Positions 54,895 to 63,988 of a DNA stretch of 64,000 nt are shown piece by piece. The stretch's first letter is position 1, and each line of letters starts with the position of its first letter. The notes beneath the pieces are model-generated. The model saw nothing but the letters and a program-made list of their open reading frames with translations. It had not been told where the DNA came from and ran no database searches. Source of the stretch: Butyrivibrio sp. INlla16 (GTDB lineage Bacteria > Bacillota > Clostridia > Lachnospirales > Lachnospiraceae); contig NZ_FMYB01000002.1 in the NCBI RefSeq assembly GCF_900104155.1, forward strand, positions 1 to 64,000, read 5' to 3'. The position numbers and the translations under genes are program-made.

Positions 54895-55611
54895 TTACTG
54901 TTTACAGATTTCATTTATTTTGTTTTCTATTTTTTTCTTTACTGTTTCTGCTATTTCCTTCGTTTTTAAATCCTTATAATTCTCATAATAAAGCGGCTTC
55001 AGGAAATGCACCTGTGTCTCTACCGGCTTGTAACCGCCTTCGCCAAAGGGTTTGTATGAATCAATCAGTGCGACCGGAACAATCGGAACCTGTGACCACA
55101 AGGCTGCTTTGAAAGCTCCGGGCATAAATGATTGCAGGTGGTTTTTATTGTCTGTGTAGCCGCCCTCCGGGAATATGATGAATCTTTTGCCGTTTTTAAC
55201 TTGCTCTGCCAGTTCTTTTATGGCAGCAATCTGTTGCCTGTTATCTTCTCTGTTTATACGAATTCCGCCAAGAACATCGACAAATTCGTGAGTGAGTTCC
55301 ACCTTTGCGGTTGTGCTGTCAATTACGATTGAACAAGGCACATCGTGAGAATAGATTATTCCGAGGGCATCAAACTTTCCCTGGTGATTGGGAGTGATGA
55401 TATATCCGCCCTCTGAGGGGAGGTTTTCCAAACCATAACACTTGGTAGTGATGCGGGAATTTTGCATAACCCGTCTGACCATATTTCGTGCGACGCCGTA
55501 TCTGTATTCTTCGGAATACTTATCAGGATTTATCATCATGATCCTGATTTTTACAATGTAATAAATGATTAGTGGAAACGATATAAAAATGCAAAAGTAA
55601 AATCTGAACAT
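54895..55611 (-). CDS. 1-acylglycerol-3-phosphate acyltransferase-like (PlsC family)
   Basis: The 238-residue protein has an N-terminal membrane helix (about 3-24) and a PlsC acyltransferase domain. The catalytic HxxxxD motif is in ITPNHQGKFDAL, and FPEGGYT is the glycerol-phosphate-binding motif. GGIRINREDNRQ and VPIVPVALIDSYKPFG follow. It is expected to acylate lysophosphatidate at the membrane in phospholipid synthesis. The gene lies between the damaged symporter and a damaged secreted-protein gene but is itself intact. Confidence 0.92.
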   Translation of the reverse strand: MFRFYFCIFISFPLIIYYIVKIRIMMINPDKYSEEYRYGVARNMVRRVMQNSRITTKCYGLENLPSEGGYIITPNHQGKFDALGIIYSHDVPCSIVIDSTTAKVELTHEFVDVLGGIRINREDNRQQIAAIKELAEQVKNGKRFIIFPEGGYTDNKNHLQSFMPGAFKAALWSQVPIVPVALIDSYKPFGEGGYKPVETQVHFLKPLYYENYKDLKTKEIAETVKKKIENKINEICKQ

Positions 55612-55717
55612 GCAATCTCCCCAAAGTATAGATGATATATATAAAATTATAACATATAAACTGCGGATGAAACTTAGTTAAATAATTCATAAAATCGATA
55701 ATTTAGAAACTGTACAA

Positions 55718-55726
55718 TGATATAAT
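55718..55726 (+). promoter_or_regulatory. Extended -10 promoter element
   Basis: TGATATAAT is an extended -10, 52 bases upstream of the secreted-protein start codon. I see no convincing -35. The rest of the 166-base gap is AT-rich and holds nothing else I recognise. Confidence 0.45.
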
Positions 55727-55777
55727 TTTTCTATGAAACGTTTACCCGATTTGATTGGATTGACGGAGGTAATTCTT

Positions 55778-57031
55778 ATGAGGAAAAAGTTTTTTTAAGC
55801 GGCTCTTACTGTAGCATTGACGCTGGGTTTATGCATTACAGGTGCTATTCCTGTAGGTAAGATAGTGGGAACACTTGTTGTTAATGCAGCAAACATAACG
55901 TTAAAGGCGAGAGATTACGATGGTGACTACTCGGTTACAAACGGAGTTGGTCTTACCTACGATTCTGATAAAACAGCGAAGCTTGGGACAATTGCGAACG
56001 GAGATAAGGCAAAATTTAAGAATGTAAGTTTCGGAAATGTGGATCCTATCAAGGCCATCTCCTTTAAGTATTCTAAGCCAAACTCTGACAGTGTCAGGGT
56101 TACCATGTACCTTGATAAAGAGGGAGAAAATAAGATCGGTGAATGGTCACTTAGCCATAAAACAAGCAGTTTTAGTGATCCCTATAAGGAAAAGTTCTTC
56201 AGCGGAATTGAGAAAGCATCTGTTGGAAGCGGAAAACATGATATTTATTTGAAATTTACCTGTGGCGGCACAGCGGAGGATGAAGTAAATATCTATAGCA
56301 TTTCCTTCTTTAGTACCACAGAGGATGAAGATACCGAAGAAGATCTCAATACGGCAACCTGGGAAGATCAGTACAAAAATGATACAAACAAGAATAAGCC
56401 ATATTATAGGGCGAATATTTATAAGAGAAGTTCATATGTTATTTTAAGCGATGCTTTAGACGCTTATTCAAACAAGACTATATTCGGAGATCCCTATGCA
56501 ATAATGGGATATAAGTCACTTGTAAAGCAGGTTCCGGGAATAAGTTATAACTATGCGGACAACACCCTGACTCTTAACAATTTTGATTCTGAGAATAAAT
56601 ACCTGGATATCCGCAACATGGGAAAAGCCTTCAAGATTAAGCTTGTCGGAAAGAATAATCTAAAAGCTATTTATGTATCCGGAGCAAACTGGCCGACACC
56701 GCTTCATTTTACCGGTAGTGGTTCGGTTGTACTTAATGCCAGCAAGTCATATTTTGTGGGGCCGGGACTCAATACAGCTGTCCTGTATCTTGATGGCTGG
56801 CACAAGGAGTCGTTTATCATTGATAAGAAAGCCAAGGTAACGGCTTACGGATATAAAAAGAATTCACCTGTTGTTTTAAGCTATGGAGAGGGAAGGCCTG
56901 CTCTTAAGAAGGCTGTAAAGATTTCCTTTAGTAAGAAAGGAAGTAAGCTGGACGGAAAATTTGTAGACGGAAAAGGCGACAGAATTCGCAGCAGATACTA
57001 TTATAATAAGAAGACTTTTAAGAAGAAATAA
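55778..57031 (+). pseudogene. Secreted protein gene with in-frame stop in the signal peptide
   Basis: The ATG at 55778, after a good GGAGGT site, begins MRKKFF and meets TAA at codon 7 (55796-55798). The same frame then continues AALTVALTLGLCITGAI, a normal signal-peptide core, and stays open for about 410 codons. Replacing TAA by AAA (Lys) would give a standard signal peptide, so this is a nonsense change rather than a frameshift. The mature part has a beta-rich region (about 40-170) with FKNVSFGNVDPIKAISFKYS, an acidic linker, and a second region (about 225-400) with LTLNNFDSENKYLDIRN. No family is recognised. A TTG at 55817 could in principle start a shorter form lacking the signal's positive end. 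Confidence 0.8.
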
Positions 57032-57071
57032 GAGTTTGTGGCACGCTTGATGTGTTGCTTGATTGACATTT

Positions 57072-57230
57072 GTAAATAAATTGGTGCTTTTCCCGCTTTA
57101 GTACCCATGATTTGAGAAAACATGGGTACCAAAGTGGGATTTTTTTGTGCTCATTTACAAATGCTTCATAAAACTGGCTGAAATAGTTTCAAAATAGGTA
57201 CCAAATCCTTAAAAACAGCGGATTGTTTAC
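57072..57230. repeat. Modular dyad repeat, copy B (three modules)
   Basis: Three 35-nt modules lie at 57072-57106 (direct), 57124-57158 and 57196-57230 (both inverted), separated by 17 and 37 bases. These are the same distances as in the last three modules of the full copies. The first module and first 37-base gap are absent; the place they would occupy falls at the end of the upstream gene. The central arms CTTTAGTACCCATG and CATGGGTACCAAAG pair well. Confidence 0.85.
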
Positions 57231-57283
57231 TTTTTAATTTTGCTATAATATATAGAAAATTATGACCTGGGAGAAAGAAAAAA

Positions 57284-58378
57284 ATGGATAACAGAATTTC
57301 ATTTTCAAGTGATTATACAAAGGGTGCGCATCCTAAAATACTGGAGCGACTTACTCAGACTAACTTCGAGCAGAACGATGGCTATGGCACGGATGATTAT
57401 TGCAAAAGCGCGGCAGAAAAAATAAAAAACGCATGCAATTGTCCGGAGGCAGATGTGTTCTTCCTTGTGGGTGGAACTCAAACCAACCAGACGATATTGG
57501 ATATGCTGCTTAAGCCTTACGAGGGAGTTGTGGCGGCAGAGACAGGACATGTGGCTGTGCATGAGGCAGGAGCGATAGAGTTTTCGGGGCACAAGGTGCT
57601 GACGTTGCCGAGCATTAAAACAAATGCAAACAGAGATGATGCAACAGAAAGTGGCAGCACAGTGCATGATGACACCATAGGCAAAATCGATGCGGATGAC
57701 CTTCGCACCTATATCAAGAACTTCTACGCAGACGATAACCATGAGCACATGGTTTTTCCGGGAGCGGTTTATATCTCGCATCCAACTGAGTATGGAACGC
57801 TGTATTCCAAAGAAGAGCTTTCAAAAATATCAGATGTTTGCAAAGAATTCAATATTCCGCTTTTCCTTGATGGGGCAAGGCTTGGCTATGGCCTTATGAG
57901 TAAAAGAACAAATGTTACCTTAGCTGATATAGCGAGCCTTGTGGATGTATTTTATATAGGCGGGACCAAGGTGGGCGCACTCTTTGGAGAAGCAGTTGTG
58001 TTCCCGAATGGCGTTACTGCAAAGCATCCGATTCCTGTTATCAAGCAACATGGCGCGCTCCTTGCGAAGGGATGGCTTTTGGGCCTCCAGTTTGACACGC
58101 TCTTTACTGATGATCTGTATCTTGAAATCAGCAGAAATGCTATAGAGATGGCTGAGGAGCTCAGGGCTTTGCTTGTTAAGAAGGGATATAGGCTTTTCAT
58201 AGATTCCCCGACAAACCAACAGTTCATAGTTATGGACAATGAGAGGCTAAAGGAGTTTGCGGAGCACGTTCGCTATGGCTTCTGGGAGAAAATTGATGAT
58301 AACCACACGGCGATAAGACTTGCTACAGACTGGGCTACGACCAAGGAGGATATCAGGGAGCTGGAGAAGTTTTTGTAA
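57284..58378 (+). CDS. ltaE: Low-specificity L-threonine aldolase family
   Basis: The 364-residue PLP enzyme belongs to the threonine aldolase/beta-eliminating lyase family, which cleaves threonine or allo-threonine to glycine and acetaldehyde. Landmarks are SSDYTKGAHPKIL, FLVGGTQTNQTIL, ETGHVAVHEAGAIE, LFLDGARLGYGL and IGGTKVGALFGEAVV, where the Lys of GGTKVG is the PLP-binding residue. It is the first of a run of closely spaced plus-strand genes (helicase next, 10 bases later). Some members prefer other beta-hydroxy amino acids. Confidence 0.92.
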   Translation: MDNRISFSSDYTKGAHPKILERLTQTNFEQNDGYGTDDYCKSAAEKIKNACNCPEADVFFLVGGTQTNQTILDMLLKPYEGVVAAETGHVAVHEAGAIEFSGHKVLTLPSIKTNANRDDATESGSTVHDDTIGKIDADDLRTYIKNFYADDNHEHMVFPGAVYISHPTEYGTLYSKEELSKISDVCKEFNIPLFLDGARLGYGLMSKRTNVTLADIASLVDVFYIGGTKVGALFGEAVVFPNGVTAKHPIPVIKQHGALLAKGWLLGLQFDTLFTDDLYLEISRNAIEMAEELRALLVKKGYRLFIDSPTNQQFIVMDNERLKEFAEHVRYGFWEKIDDNHTAIRLATDWATTKEDIRELEKFL

Positions 58379-58388
58379 ACTGACCGGG

Positions 58389-60539
58389 ATGATTTTTGAG
58401 ATGATAGAAAATGAGTTTTTAGACAGATATACAAAGAAGCTGAGCGAACAGCAGCTTGATGCGGTAAGGACTGTAGATGGACCGGTGCTCCTTCTTGCAG
58501 TGCCGGGGAGCGGGAAAACCACAGTGCTTGTAAACAGGCTTGGATACATGCTCTACTGCAAGGGGATTGCGCCTGAGAACATACTGACACTTACATATAC
58601 CGTGGCTGCCACAAAGGACATGGCGCAGAGGTTTGAAAAGCTTTTTGGGGAGGATATTTCCACAAGGCTTGAGTTTCGTACTATCAACGGAATCTGCGCG
58701 AAGATTATCGCGCATTACGGAAGACTTATCGGTAAAAATGCCTTTGAGCTTATCACGGATGAGAAGATTATAGGAAAAATTCTCACAGAGAATTATGTGC
58801 GAATCTATGAAGAATATCCCACGGAGAGTGATATCAAGAATGTTCGCACGCTCATAACTTATTGCAAGAACATGATGCTATCGAAGGAGGATATATACAA
58901 GCTTGAGGATGAACTGGATACCGATATCTACGCCATCTACGAGGCCTATAACAGCGAGCTCAAAAAGAGAAGTCTGATGGACTACGATGATCAGATGATA
59001 TATGCCTACAGAATGCTTAAGTCAACGCCGGATCTGCTTTCATTTTACAAGGATAAATACAGATATCTATGTGTCGATGAGGCGCAGGATACGTCCAAAA
59101 TTCAGCATATGATAATCAGTCTGCTCTCGGGAAATGATGGTAACCTTTTTATGGTGGGCGATGAAGATCAGAGTATATATGGCTTTAGAGCAGCATATCC
59201 TGAAGCTCTTCTTAATTTTGAAAAGGAGCATCCAGGTGCAAAGGTTCTGGTGATGGACAGAAACTACAGGTCCAATGCCAATATAGTTTCTGCCGCAGAC
59301 AGATTCATAAGGCACAACACCATGCGCCATGACAAGCATATGCAGGCGGCGAAGGCGAGCGCATCCGAGATTAACTACGTAAGGCTTAATAGCAGGAAAA
59401 ATCAGTATAATTATCTGCTTAAAGTAGCAACTGATATAAATAGCCAGATTGCAGTTCTTTACAGGGATAATGAGAGCATACTTCCGCTGGTGGATCGTCT
59501 TGAAAGGCAAGGAATTCCATATAGGATTAAAAACGCTGATATGGCATTTTTTACACATAGAGTAGTTGGAGATGTCATAAATATCATGCGCTTTTCAATA
59601 GATCCTTATAATAGCGATCTTTTCATGAAGATATACTACAAGTTCCAGACATATCTCGGTAAAAAGCAGGCTGAGCAGCTCTGCAGGATTGCCGCCGGGT
59701 TAAACATTCCTATTCTGGATGCTGTGGAAGAGACGGAGATGATTAACAGCAGGGTTAAGGGAAAGTGCCGCGCACTAAGAACGCACCTTGCAAATATGAG
59801 ACATGAAAATCCGTATAAAGCGCTTATGAGAATTGACAACTACATGGGCTATGGCGAATATATGGAGACTAATCATCTTGATTATAACAAGATTTTTATT
59901 CTTGAAATGCTCGCTGAAAATGAGCACTCGATTGACGGATTTATCAGGAGACTTCAGGAACTTCAGGATATAATCAGGGACAAGGAAACGTCATATAGGG
60001 AAAAGTTCATCCTCTCCACCATACACTCCAGTAAAGGCCTTGAGTACGATGAGGTATATCTGATGGATGCCTGCGATGGAGTTTTCCCAAGTGAGGTTAT
60101 TGATAATAGGAAAAAGGCGTCGCCAAAGGAGCTTCGCGACTACGAGGAGGAGCGAAGGATCTTCTACGTTGGCATGACAAGGGCAAGGAACAAACTGAAT
60201 ATCTTTACTTATAATGATGAGGAGTCCACTTTTGTTAAAGAAATCTCCGAGATATCAGCAAGCGAGAAGAAGGATATCAAGGAGAGAGTAAAGAAAGCAA
60301 AGGCTTCCATCAAAAGAAGTGTGAAAGAAAAAGGGAAGATAGATTCTCAGGAATATCCCACAAATCTTACTGTAGGACAAAAGGTGGTCCAGCCTAAATT
60401 CGGGCACGGAATAATAACGGATGTCACTTATGATGAGGATGAAATTCCGGCCAAGTTTTCGGTTAGGTTTGAAGATGAAAAGGAGCGCCTTTTTGCATAT
60501 CCGTTTGCGTTTGTAATGGGGATGAAACTTGAGCAGTGA
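58389..60539 (+). CDS. UvrD/Rep-family DNA helicase
   Basis: The 716-residue protein is a superfamily 1A helicase, a 3'-5' translocase used in repair or replication restart. It has SEQQLDAVRT (Q motif), AVPGSGKTTVLVNRL (Walker A), DYDDQM, LCVDEAQDTSKIQ (Walker B), VGDEDQSIYGFR (motif III), HSSKGLEYDEVYL (motif V) and RIFYVGMTRARN (motif VI). The C-terminal ~60 residues form a PcrA-type Tudor-like end (VGQKVVQPKFGHGII). Accessory domains are short. I use the ATG at 58389, right after ltaE; the ribosome binding site is weak. Confidence 0.93.
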   Translation: MIFEMIENEFLDRYTKKLSEQQLDAVRTVDGPVLLLAVPGSGKTTVLVNRLGYMLYCKGIAPENILTLTYTVAATKDMAQRFEKLFGEDISTRLEFRTINGICAKIIAHYGRLIGKNAFELITDEKIIGKILTENYVRIYEEYPTESDIKNVRTLITYCKNMMLSKEDIYKLEDELDTDIYAIYEAYNSELKKRSLMDYDDQMIYAYRMLKSTPDLLSFYKDKYRYLCVDEAQDTSKIQHMIISLLSGNDGNLFMVGDEDQSIYGFRAAYPEALLNFEKEHPGAKVLVMDRNYRSNANIVSAADRFIRHNTMRHDKHMQAAKASASEINYVRLNSRKNQYNYLLKVATDINSQIAVLYRDNESILPLVDRLERQGIPYRIKNADMAFFTHRVVGDVINIMRFSIDPYNSDLFMKIYYKFQTYLGKKQAEQLCRIAAGLNIPILDAVEETEMINSRVKGKCRALRTHLANMRHENPYKALMRIDNYMGYGEYMETNHLDYNKIFILEMLAENEHSIDGFIRRLQELQDIIRDKETSYREKFILSTIHSSKGLEYDEVYLMDACDGVFPSEVIDNRKKASPKELRDYEEERRIFYVGMTRARNKLNIFTYNDEESTFVKEISEISASEKKDIKERVKKAKASIKRSVKEKGKIDSQEYPTNLTVGQKVVQPKFGHGIITDVTYDEDEIPAKFSVRFEDEKERLFAYPFAFVMGMKLEQ

Positions 60540-60560
60540 GTGAGCACAGAGGTAAATGAA

Positions 60561-60971
60561 ATGGATTACATACATAATGTTCAGTACTATGAGACTGATA
60601 AGATGGGAATAACACATCATTCAAATTACATAAGGTGGATGGAGGAAGCAAGAATAGATTTCCTTTCGCAGATTGGATGGGATTATGCAAGGCTTGAGGA
60701 AATGGGAATCATATCACCTGTCCTTAGCGTGACATGCGATTTCAAGAAGACAACGACATTCTCTGACCGGGTTGAGATAAGCGTTACTGTTGAAGAATTC
60801 AAAGGAGTAAAGCTTCATTTGTCATATGAGATGAAAAACGAGGACGGCGAGGTTGTATGCCTTGGAAAATCTTCCCATGCATTTTTGAATAAGGAAGGGC
60901 GCCCCATAAGGATGAAACAGGAGTACCCGGAACTGTTTGAGGCACTAAATAAAGCTGCGCAAGATAATTGA
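60561..60971 (+). CDS. YbgC-like acyl-CoA thioesterase (hot-dog fold)
   Basis: The 136-residue protein is a hot-dog thioesterase. VQYYETDKMGITHHSNYIRWMEEAR carries the YxxTDxMGxxxHxxYxxw signature with the catalytic Asp; it is followed by SVTCDFKKTTTFSD and the closing beta strands. It probably hydrolyses short or aromatic acyl-CoA; the substrate is unknown. The start is the ATG at 60561, after AGAGGT; the GTG at 60540 has no site and would overlap the helicase stop. Confidence 0.9.
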   Translation: MDYIHNVQYYETDKMGITHHSNYIRWMEEARIDFLSQIGWDYARLEEMGIISPVLSVTCDFKKTTTFSDRVEISVTVEEFKGVKLHLSYEMKNEDGEVVCLGKSSHAFLNKEGRPIRMKQEYPELFEALNKAAQDN

Positions 60972-60992
60972 TTGTAAAGGAGGCAGGTCGAT

Positions 60993-61580
60993 ATGGAAGC
61001 ATTAGAAGCTGTTTTAACAAGACGAAGCACAAGAAGATATTCCGAAAACATGCCGGAGAGAGAACTGATAGAAAAGGTGATTGAAGCCGGGAGATATGCC
61101 CCAAGCGGTGGTAATAACCAGACAACCCATTTCATTGTTTTTACTGATAAGAACATGCTTAAAGAGATGGCAGAGCTTGTCTGCACCGAGTTTTCCAAGA
61201 TGGAAATAAAGGAAGACACCTATTCATCTCTGAAGAATTCAATAAATGCATCAAAGAAGGGCGGCTATGTTTTTCACTACGGAGCGCCGGTTTTTATTGT
61301 GACGGCGAACAAAAAGGGTTACGGGAATGCCATAGCTGACAGTGCCTGTGCACTTGAGAATATGATGATTGCGGCAAATGCTCTCGATCTTGGATCATGT
61401 TGGATAAATCAGCTTCACTGGCTTGATGAAAACGATGCCATAAGAGAGTTCATGTATAAATACGGACTTAAAGAAGATGAGACTATAACAGGCGGACTAA
61501 TTCTTGGGTATCCTGAAGGCGGAAGCCCTAACAGAGAACCGCTTGAAAGAAAGGGAAATCCTATAACCTGGGCAGAGTAA
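60993..61580 (+). CDS. Nitroreductase family protein
   Basis: The 195-residue flavoprotein matches the FMN-dependent nitroreductase family: TRRSTRRYSENMPE (FMN phosphate contact), AGRYAPSGGNNQTTHF, GAPVFIVTANKK, DSACALENMMIAANALDLGSCWI and GGLILGYPEG. It would reduce nitro, quinone or flavin substrates with NAD(P)H; the natural substrate is unknown. It follows the thioesterase by 21 bases after an AAAGGAGG site, so it is part of the same unit. Confidence 0.92.
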   Translation: MEALEAVLTRRSTRRYSENMPERELIEKVIEAGRYAPSGGNNQTTHFIVFTDKNMLKEMAELVCTEFSKMEIKEDTYSSLKNSINASKKGGYVFHYGAPVFIVTANKKGYGNAIADSACALENMMIAANALDLGSCWINQLHWLDENDAIREFMYKYGLKEDETITGGLILGYPEGGSPNREPLERKGNPITWAE

Positions 61581-61599
61581 AACAATAAGGAGATGAAAA

Positions 61600-62106
61600 A
61601 TGGAGACAATATATTTTGCAGGTGGATGCTTCTGGGGAGCCCAGAGATTTTTTGATCAATTTGATGGCGTGATAAATACGGAGGTCGGATATGCCAACGG
61701 ACCGACTGAAAATCCTACATATGAAGAAGTCTGTAATGATTCCGGGCATGCTGAGACAGTAAAGTTGGAGTTTGATCCCGATAAGATAAGTCTTGAAGAG
61801 CTTATAGATTACTACTTTAAGGTTGTTGATCCGGTCTCTGTAAACAAACAAGGTGGGGACGAAGGGATTCAGTACAGGACGGGAATATACTATACTGAAG
61901 ACAGTCAGCACCCTATTATTGAAAGTAAGATGTCAGAGCTTGAAAAAGAGCTTGGGCAGAAGAGTGCTATAGAAGTGCTGCCACTTGAAAACTTCTACAC
62001 AGCAGAAGAATACCATCAAAAATACCTGGTGAAGAATCCCACAGGATACTGCCATATTCCGGCTGTGATGTTCGAACTGTCAAAGAATAAAGGACAGGGG
62101 AAGTGA
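61600..62106 (+). CDS. msrA: Peptide methionine (S)-S-oxide reductase
   Basis: The 168-residue enzyme repairs oxidised methionine. The active-site motif GGCFWGAQRFFDQ contains the catalytic Cys near residue 8, and GYANGPTENPTYEEV, GHAETVKLEFDP and QYRTGIYY are typical. There is no fused MsrB domain. It lies 19 bases after the nitroreductase gene and 16 bases before the HD-domain gene, in keeping with a redox-linked operon. Confidence 0.96.
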   Translation: METIYFAGGCFWGAQRFFDQFDGVINTEVGYANGPTENPTYEEVCNDSGHAETVKLEFDPDKISLEELIDYYFKVVDPVSVNKQGGDEGIQYRTGIYYTEDSQHPIIESKMSELEKELGQKSAIEVLPLENFYTAEEYHQKYLVKNPTGYCHIPAVMFELSKNKGQGK

Positions 62107-62122
62107 TGAAAAAGGGGGAATC

Positions 62123-62587
62123 ATGGGAAGATTAAAAGAGCTAAGAAAATATGTGGATGAAGAACTTAATAAGATAGAGGATCCCGACAAAAGGACAAGC
62201 GCCATAGCACATCTCTATGGGGTATCGTTATCAGCTACAATCCTTGCAAAAAAGAGGGGGATGGACGAGGAACTTTCTGCTATGGCAGCAATGCTGCATG
62301 ACCTTCATGCATATAAAAGCGGATCCTATTATGACCATGCGCACCTCGGTGCCGAGCTTGCAAGAAGCATCCTTGAAGAATTGAATATTACGACCAAAGA
62401 AGAAACGGATATCATATGTGAGGCCATATACCACCATGATGATAAGCTTGTAGTAGATTCTCCTATGGATGAACTCCTAAAGGATGGTGATGTGATCGAC
62501 CACTGCCTGAAGGATTCATCAAAACCGGTTAAAGAAAAAGAGCAGAAGCGATATGACTCTATTTGTAAGGAACTGGGAATAAATTAA
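62123..62587 (+). CDS. HD-domain phosphohydrolase-like protein
   Basis: The 154-residue protein has a compact HD domain: HLYGVSLSATILAKK, the HD pair in AAMLHDLHAYKSG, an HHxD-like AIYHHDDK, and DGDVIDHCLKD. These are metal-binding positions of HD hydrolases that act on nucleotides or small phosphoesters. Substrate unknown. It is the last gene of the run from ltaE; a weak hairpin follows. Confidence 0.85.
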   Translation: MGRLKELRKYVDEELNKIEDPDKRTSAIAHLYGVSLSATILAKKRGMDEELSAMAAMLHDLHAYKSGSYYDHAHLGAELARSILEELNITTKEETDIICEAIYHHDDKLVVDSPMDELLKDGDVIDHCLKDSSKPVKEKEQKRYDSICKELGIN

Positions 62588-62607
62588 AGTCGGAATAAGT
62601 ATATGTA

Positions 62608-62632
62608 CAGTCAAGGGCATCTTGCATGAGAT
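62608..62632 (+). terminator. Weak hairpin after the HD gene
   Basis: AGGGCATCT and AGATGCCCT pair around a short loop. The following T-tract is poor, so termination is uncertain. Confidence 0.45.
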
Positions 62633-62660
62633 GCCCTCAAACTTTGTATAACAAGAAAAA

Positions 62661-62891
62661 GTAAATAAAATGGGGTTTCTTGCATTTTGGTATACGTTTT
62701 AGGTACTTTTTAAGGGCGTTTTGAAGAGAAAAGTAAATAGAGAGCTGGAAAGAGCATTTTGGTATACCTGTTCTGAGAAATCATGGGTACCAAATGCTTT
62801 AAAAAGCCTTTTTATTTACAAATAGCCATAAAAGAATCCGGAAAAATGGCCAAAAGGTATACCAAAAGTTCAAAAATGCTCTCTCATTTAC
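62661..62891. repeat. 231-bp modular dyad repeat, copy C
   Basis: Four 35-nt modules lie at 62661-62695 and 62733-62767 (direct) and at 62785-62819 and 62857-62891 (inverted), with gaps of 37, 17 and 37 bases, exactly as in copy A. Module ends are GTAAAT and TTTGGTATAC, or the variant GGTACCC. The last module (reverse-complemented) matches the third module of copy A at 27 of 35 positions. It occupies the centre of the 468-base gap between the HD gene and cysK; the rest holds a weak hairpin and the cysK promoter. Confidence 0.87.
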
Positions 62892-62959
62892 TTTCATCCA
62901 TTTTTTCCATTAAAGAATGCTTCCCCCTGGTCCTTTGCTATGCGAAATCCAACCTAATT

Positions 62960-62968
62960 TGATATAAT
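62960..62968 (+). promoter_or_regulatory. Extended -10 promoter of the cysteine synthase gene
   Basis: TGATATAAT is an extended -10, with no good -35. The start codon is about 88 bases downstream. Confidence 0.5.
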
Positions 62969-63055
62969 ACTCTTTAGCTGTTCTGCTTGGAGGATACAGA
63001 AGTAGGCAGGGATAAAATAATAAACATTCATAAAAAGTGATAAGAGGTTTTTACA

Positions 63056-63988
63056 ATGGTATATGAAAACGTGCTCGCTGCAGTCGGGCATACTCCGATG
63101 ATAAGACTTAACAGGATACCGGATCCGGACGGGGCGGAGATTCTGGTAAAATTCGAAGGTATCAATATCGGCGGATCGATAAAGACGAGAACCGCCCTCA
63201 ACATGATACTGGCTGCCGAGAAGCAGGGAATAATAAATGAAAATACTGTAATAGTTGAGCCTACAAGCGGAAATCAGGGGATAGGTCTTGCACTTGTCGG
63301 AGCGGTAAGAGGCTATAAAACAGTAATAATAATGCCTGATTCGGTAAGTGAAGAGAGAAGAAAGATTATAAGACATTACGGCGCCGAGGTAATACTTATC
63401 CATGATGAGGGAGACATAGGTGCATGCATAGAAGAGTGCTTAAATACAGCGCTCAGGATGCAGAAAGAGGATCCGAACATTTTTGTTCCTCAGCAGTTTG
63501 AGAATCCCAACAACACCATGGCGCATAAGAATCACACAGCGCTCGAGATAATGGCACAGGTTGAAAAACCGATACACGGCTTCTGCTCAGGAATAGGCAC
63601 CGGCGGAACCATTACGGGAATCGGTGAAGTACTAAAGGCGCAGTATCCTTTTATAGAAATCTGGGCGGCAGAGCCTGAAAATGCCGCAATTCTCGCGGGA
63701 GGTAATATTGGAACACACCTTCAGATGGGAATAGGTGACGGCATAATACCCGATATCCTGGATCAGTCTATTTACAACAATATCTCCATTATTACGGACG
63801 AGGAAGCCATCGGAATGGCCAAGAGGCTTGCCAGAGAAGAAGGGATAATGTGCGGAATTTCAAGCGGAACAAATGTAGCTGCGGCAGTTAAACTTGCGAA
63901 GAAACTCGGAAAGGGGAAGACAGTAGTTACCATACTTCCGGATACCGCTGAGAGATATTTTTCCACCCCTCTTTTTGATGAAAAATAA
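63056..63988 (+). CDS. cysK: Cysteine synthase family PLP enzyme
   Basis: The 310-residue enzyme belongs to the O-acetylserine sulfhydrylase family, which makes cysteine from O-acetylserine and sulfide. The PLP Lys is in IGGSIKTRTA; VEPTSGNQGIGLALVGAVRGYK is the substrate loop; the GTGGTITGIGEVL phosphate-binding loop and GISSGTNVAAA are present. Two usual residues differ: the SxKDR motif reads SIKTR, and TSGNTG reads TSGNQG. Variants of this kind occur within the family, so cysteine synthase is likely but another beta-replacement activity is possible. The start codon is GTG or ATG at 63056 after GAGG. The gene ends 12 bases before the window edge. Confidence 0.88.
   Translation: MVYENVLAAVGHTPMIRLNRIPDPDGAEILVKFEGINIGGSIKTRTALNMILAAEKQGIINENTVIVEPTSGNQGIGLALVGAVRGYKTVIIMPDSVSEERRKIIRHYGAEVILIHDEGDIGACIEECLNTALRMQKEDPNIFVPQQFENPNNTMAHKNHTALEIMAQVEKPIHGFCSGIGTGGTITGIGEVLKAQYPFIEIWAAEPENAAILAGGNIGTHLQMGIGDGIIPDILDQSIYNNISIITDEEAIGMAKRLAREEGIMCGISSGTNVAAAVKLAKKLGKGKTVVTILPDTAERYFSTPLFDEK

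Noticed and set aside
53400-57031. Insertion of a mobile element as cause of the damaged genes
   Set aside because: No transposase, integrase, terminal repeat or target duplication is seen; the lesions are point changes.
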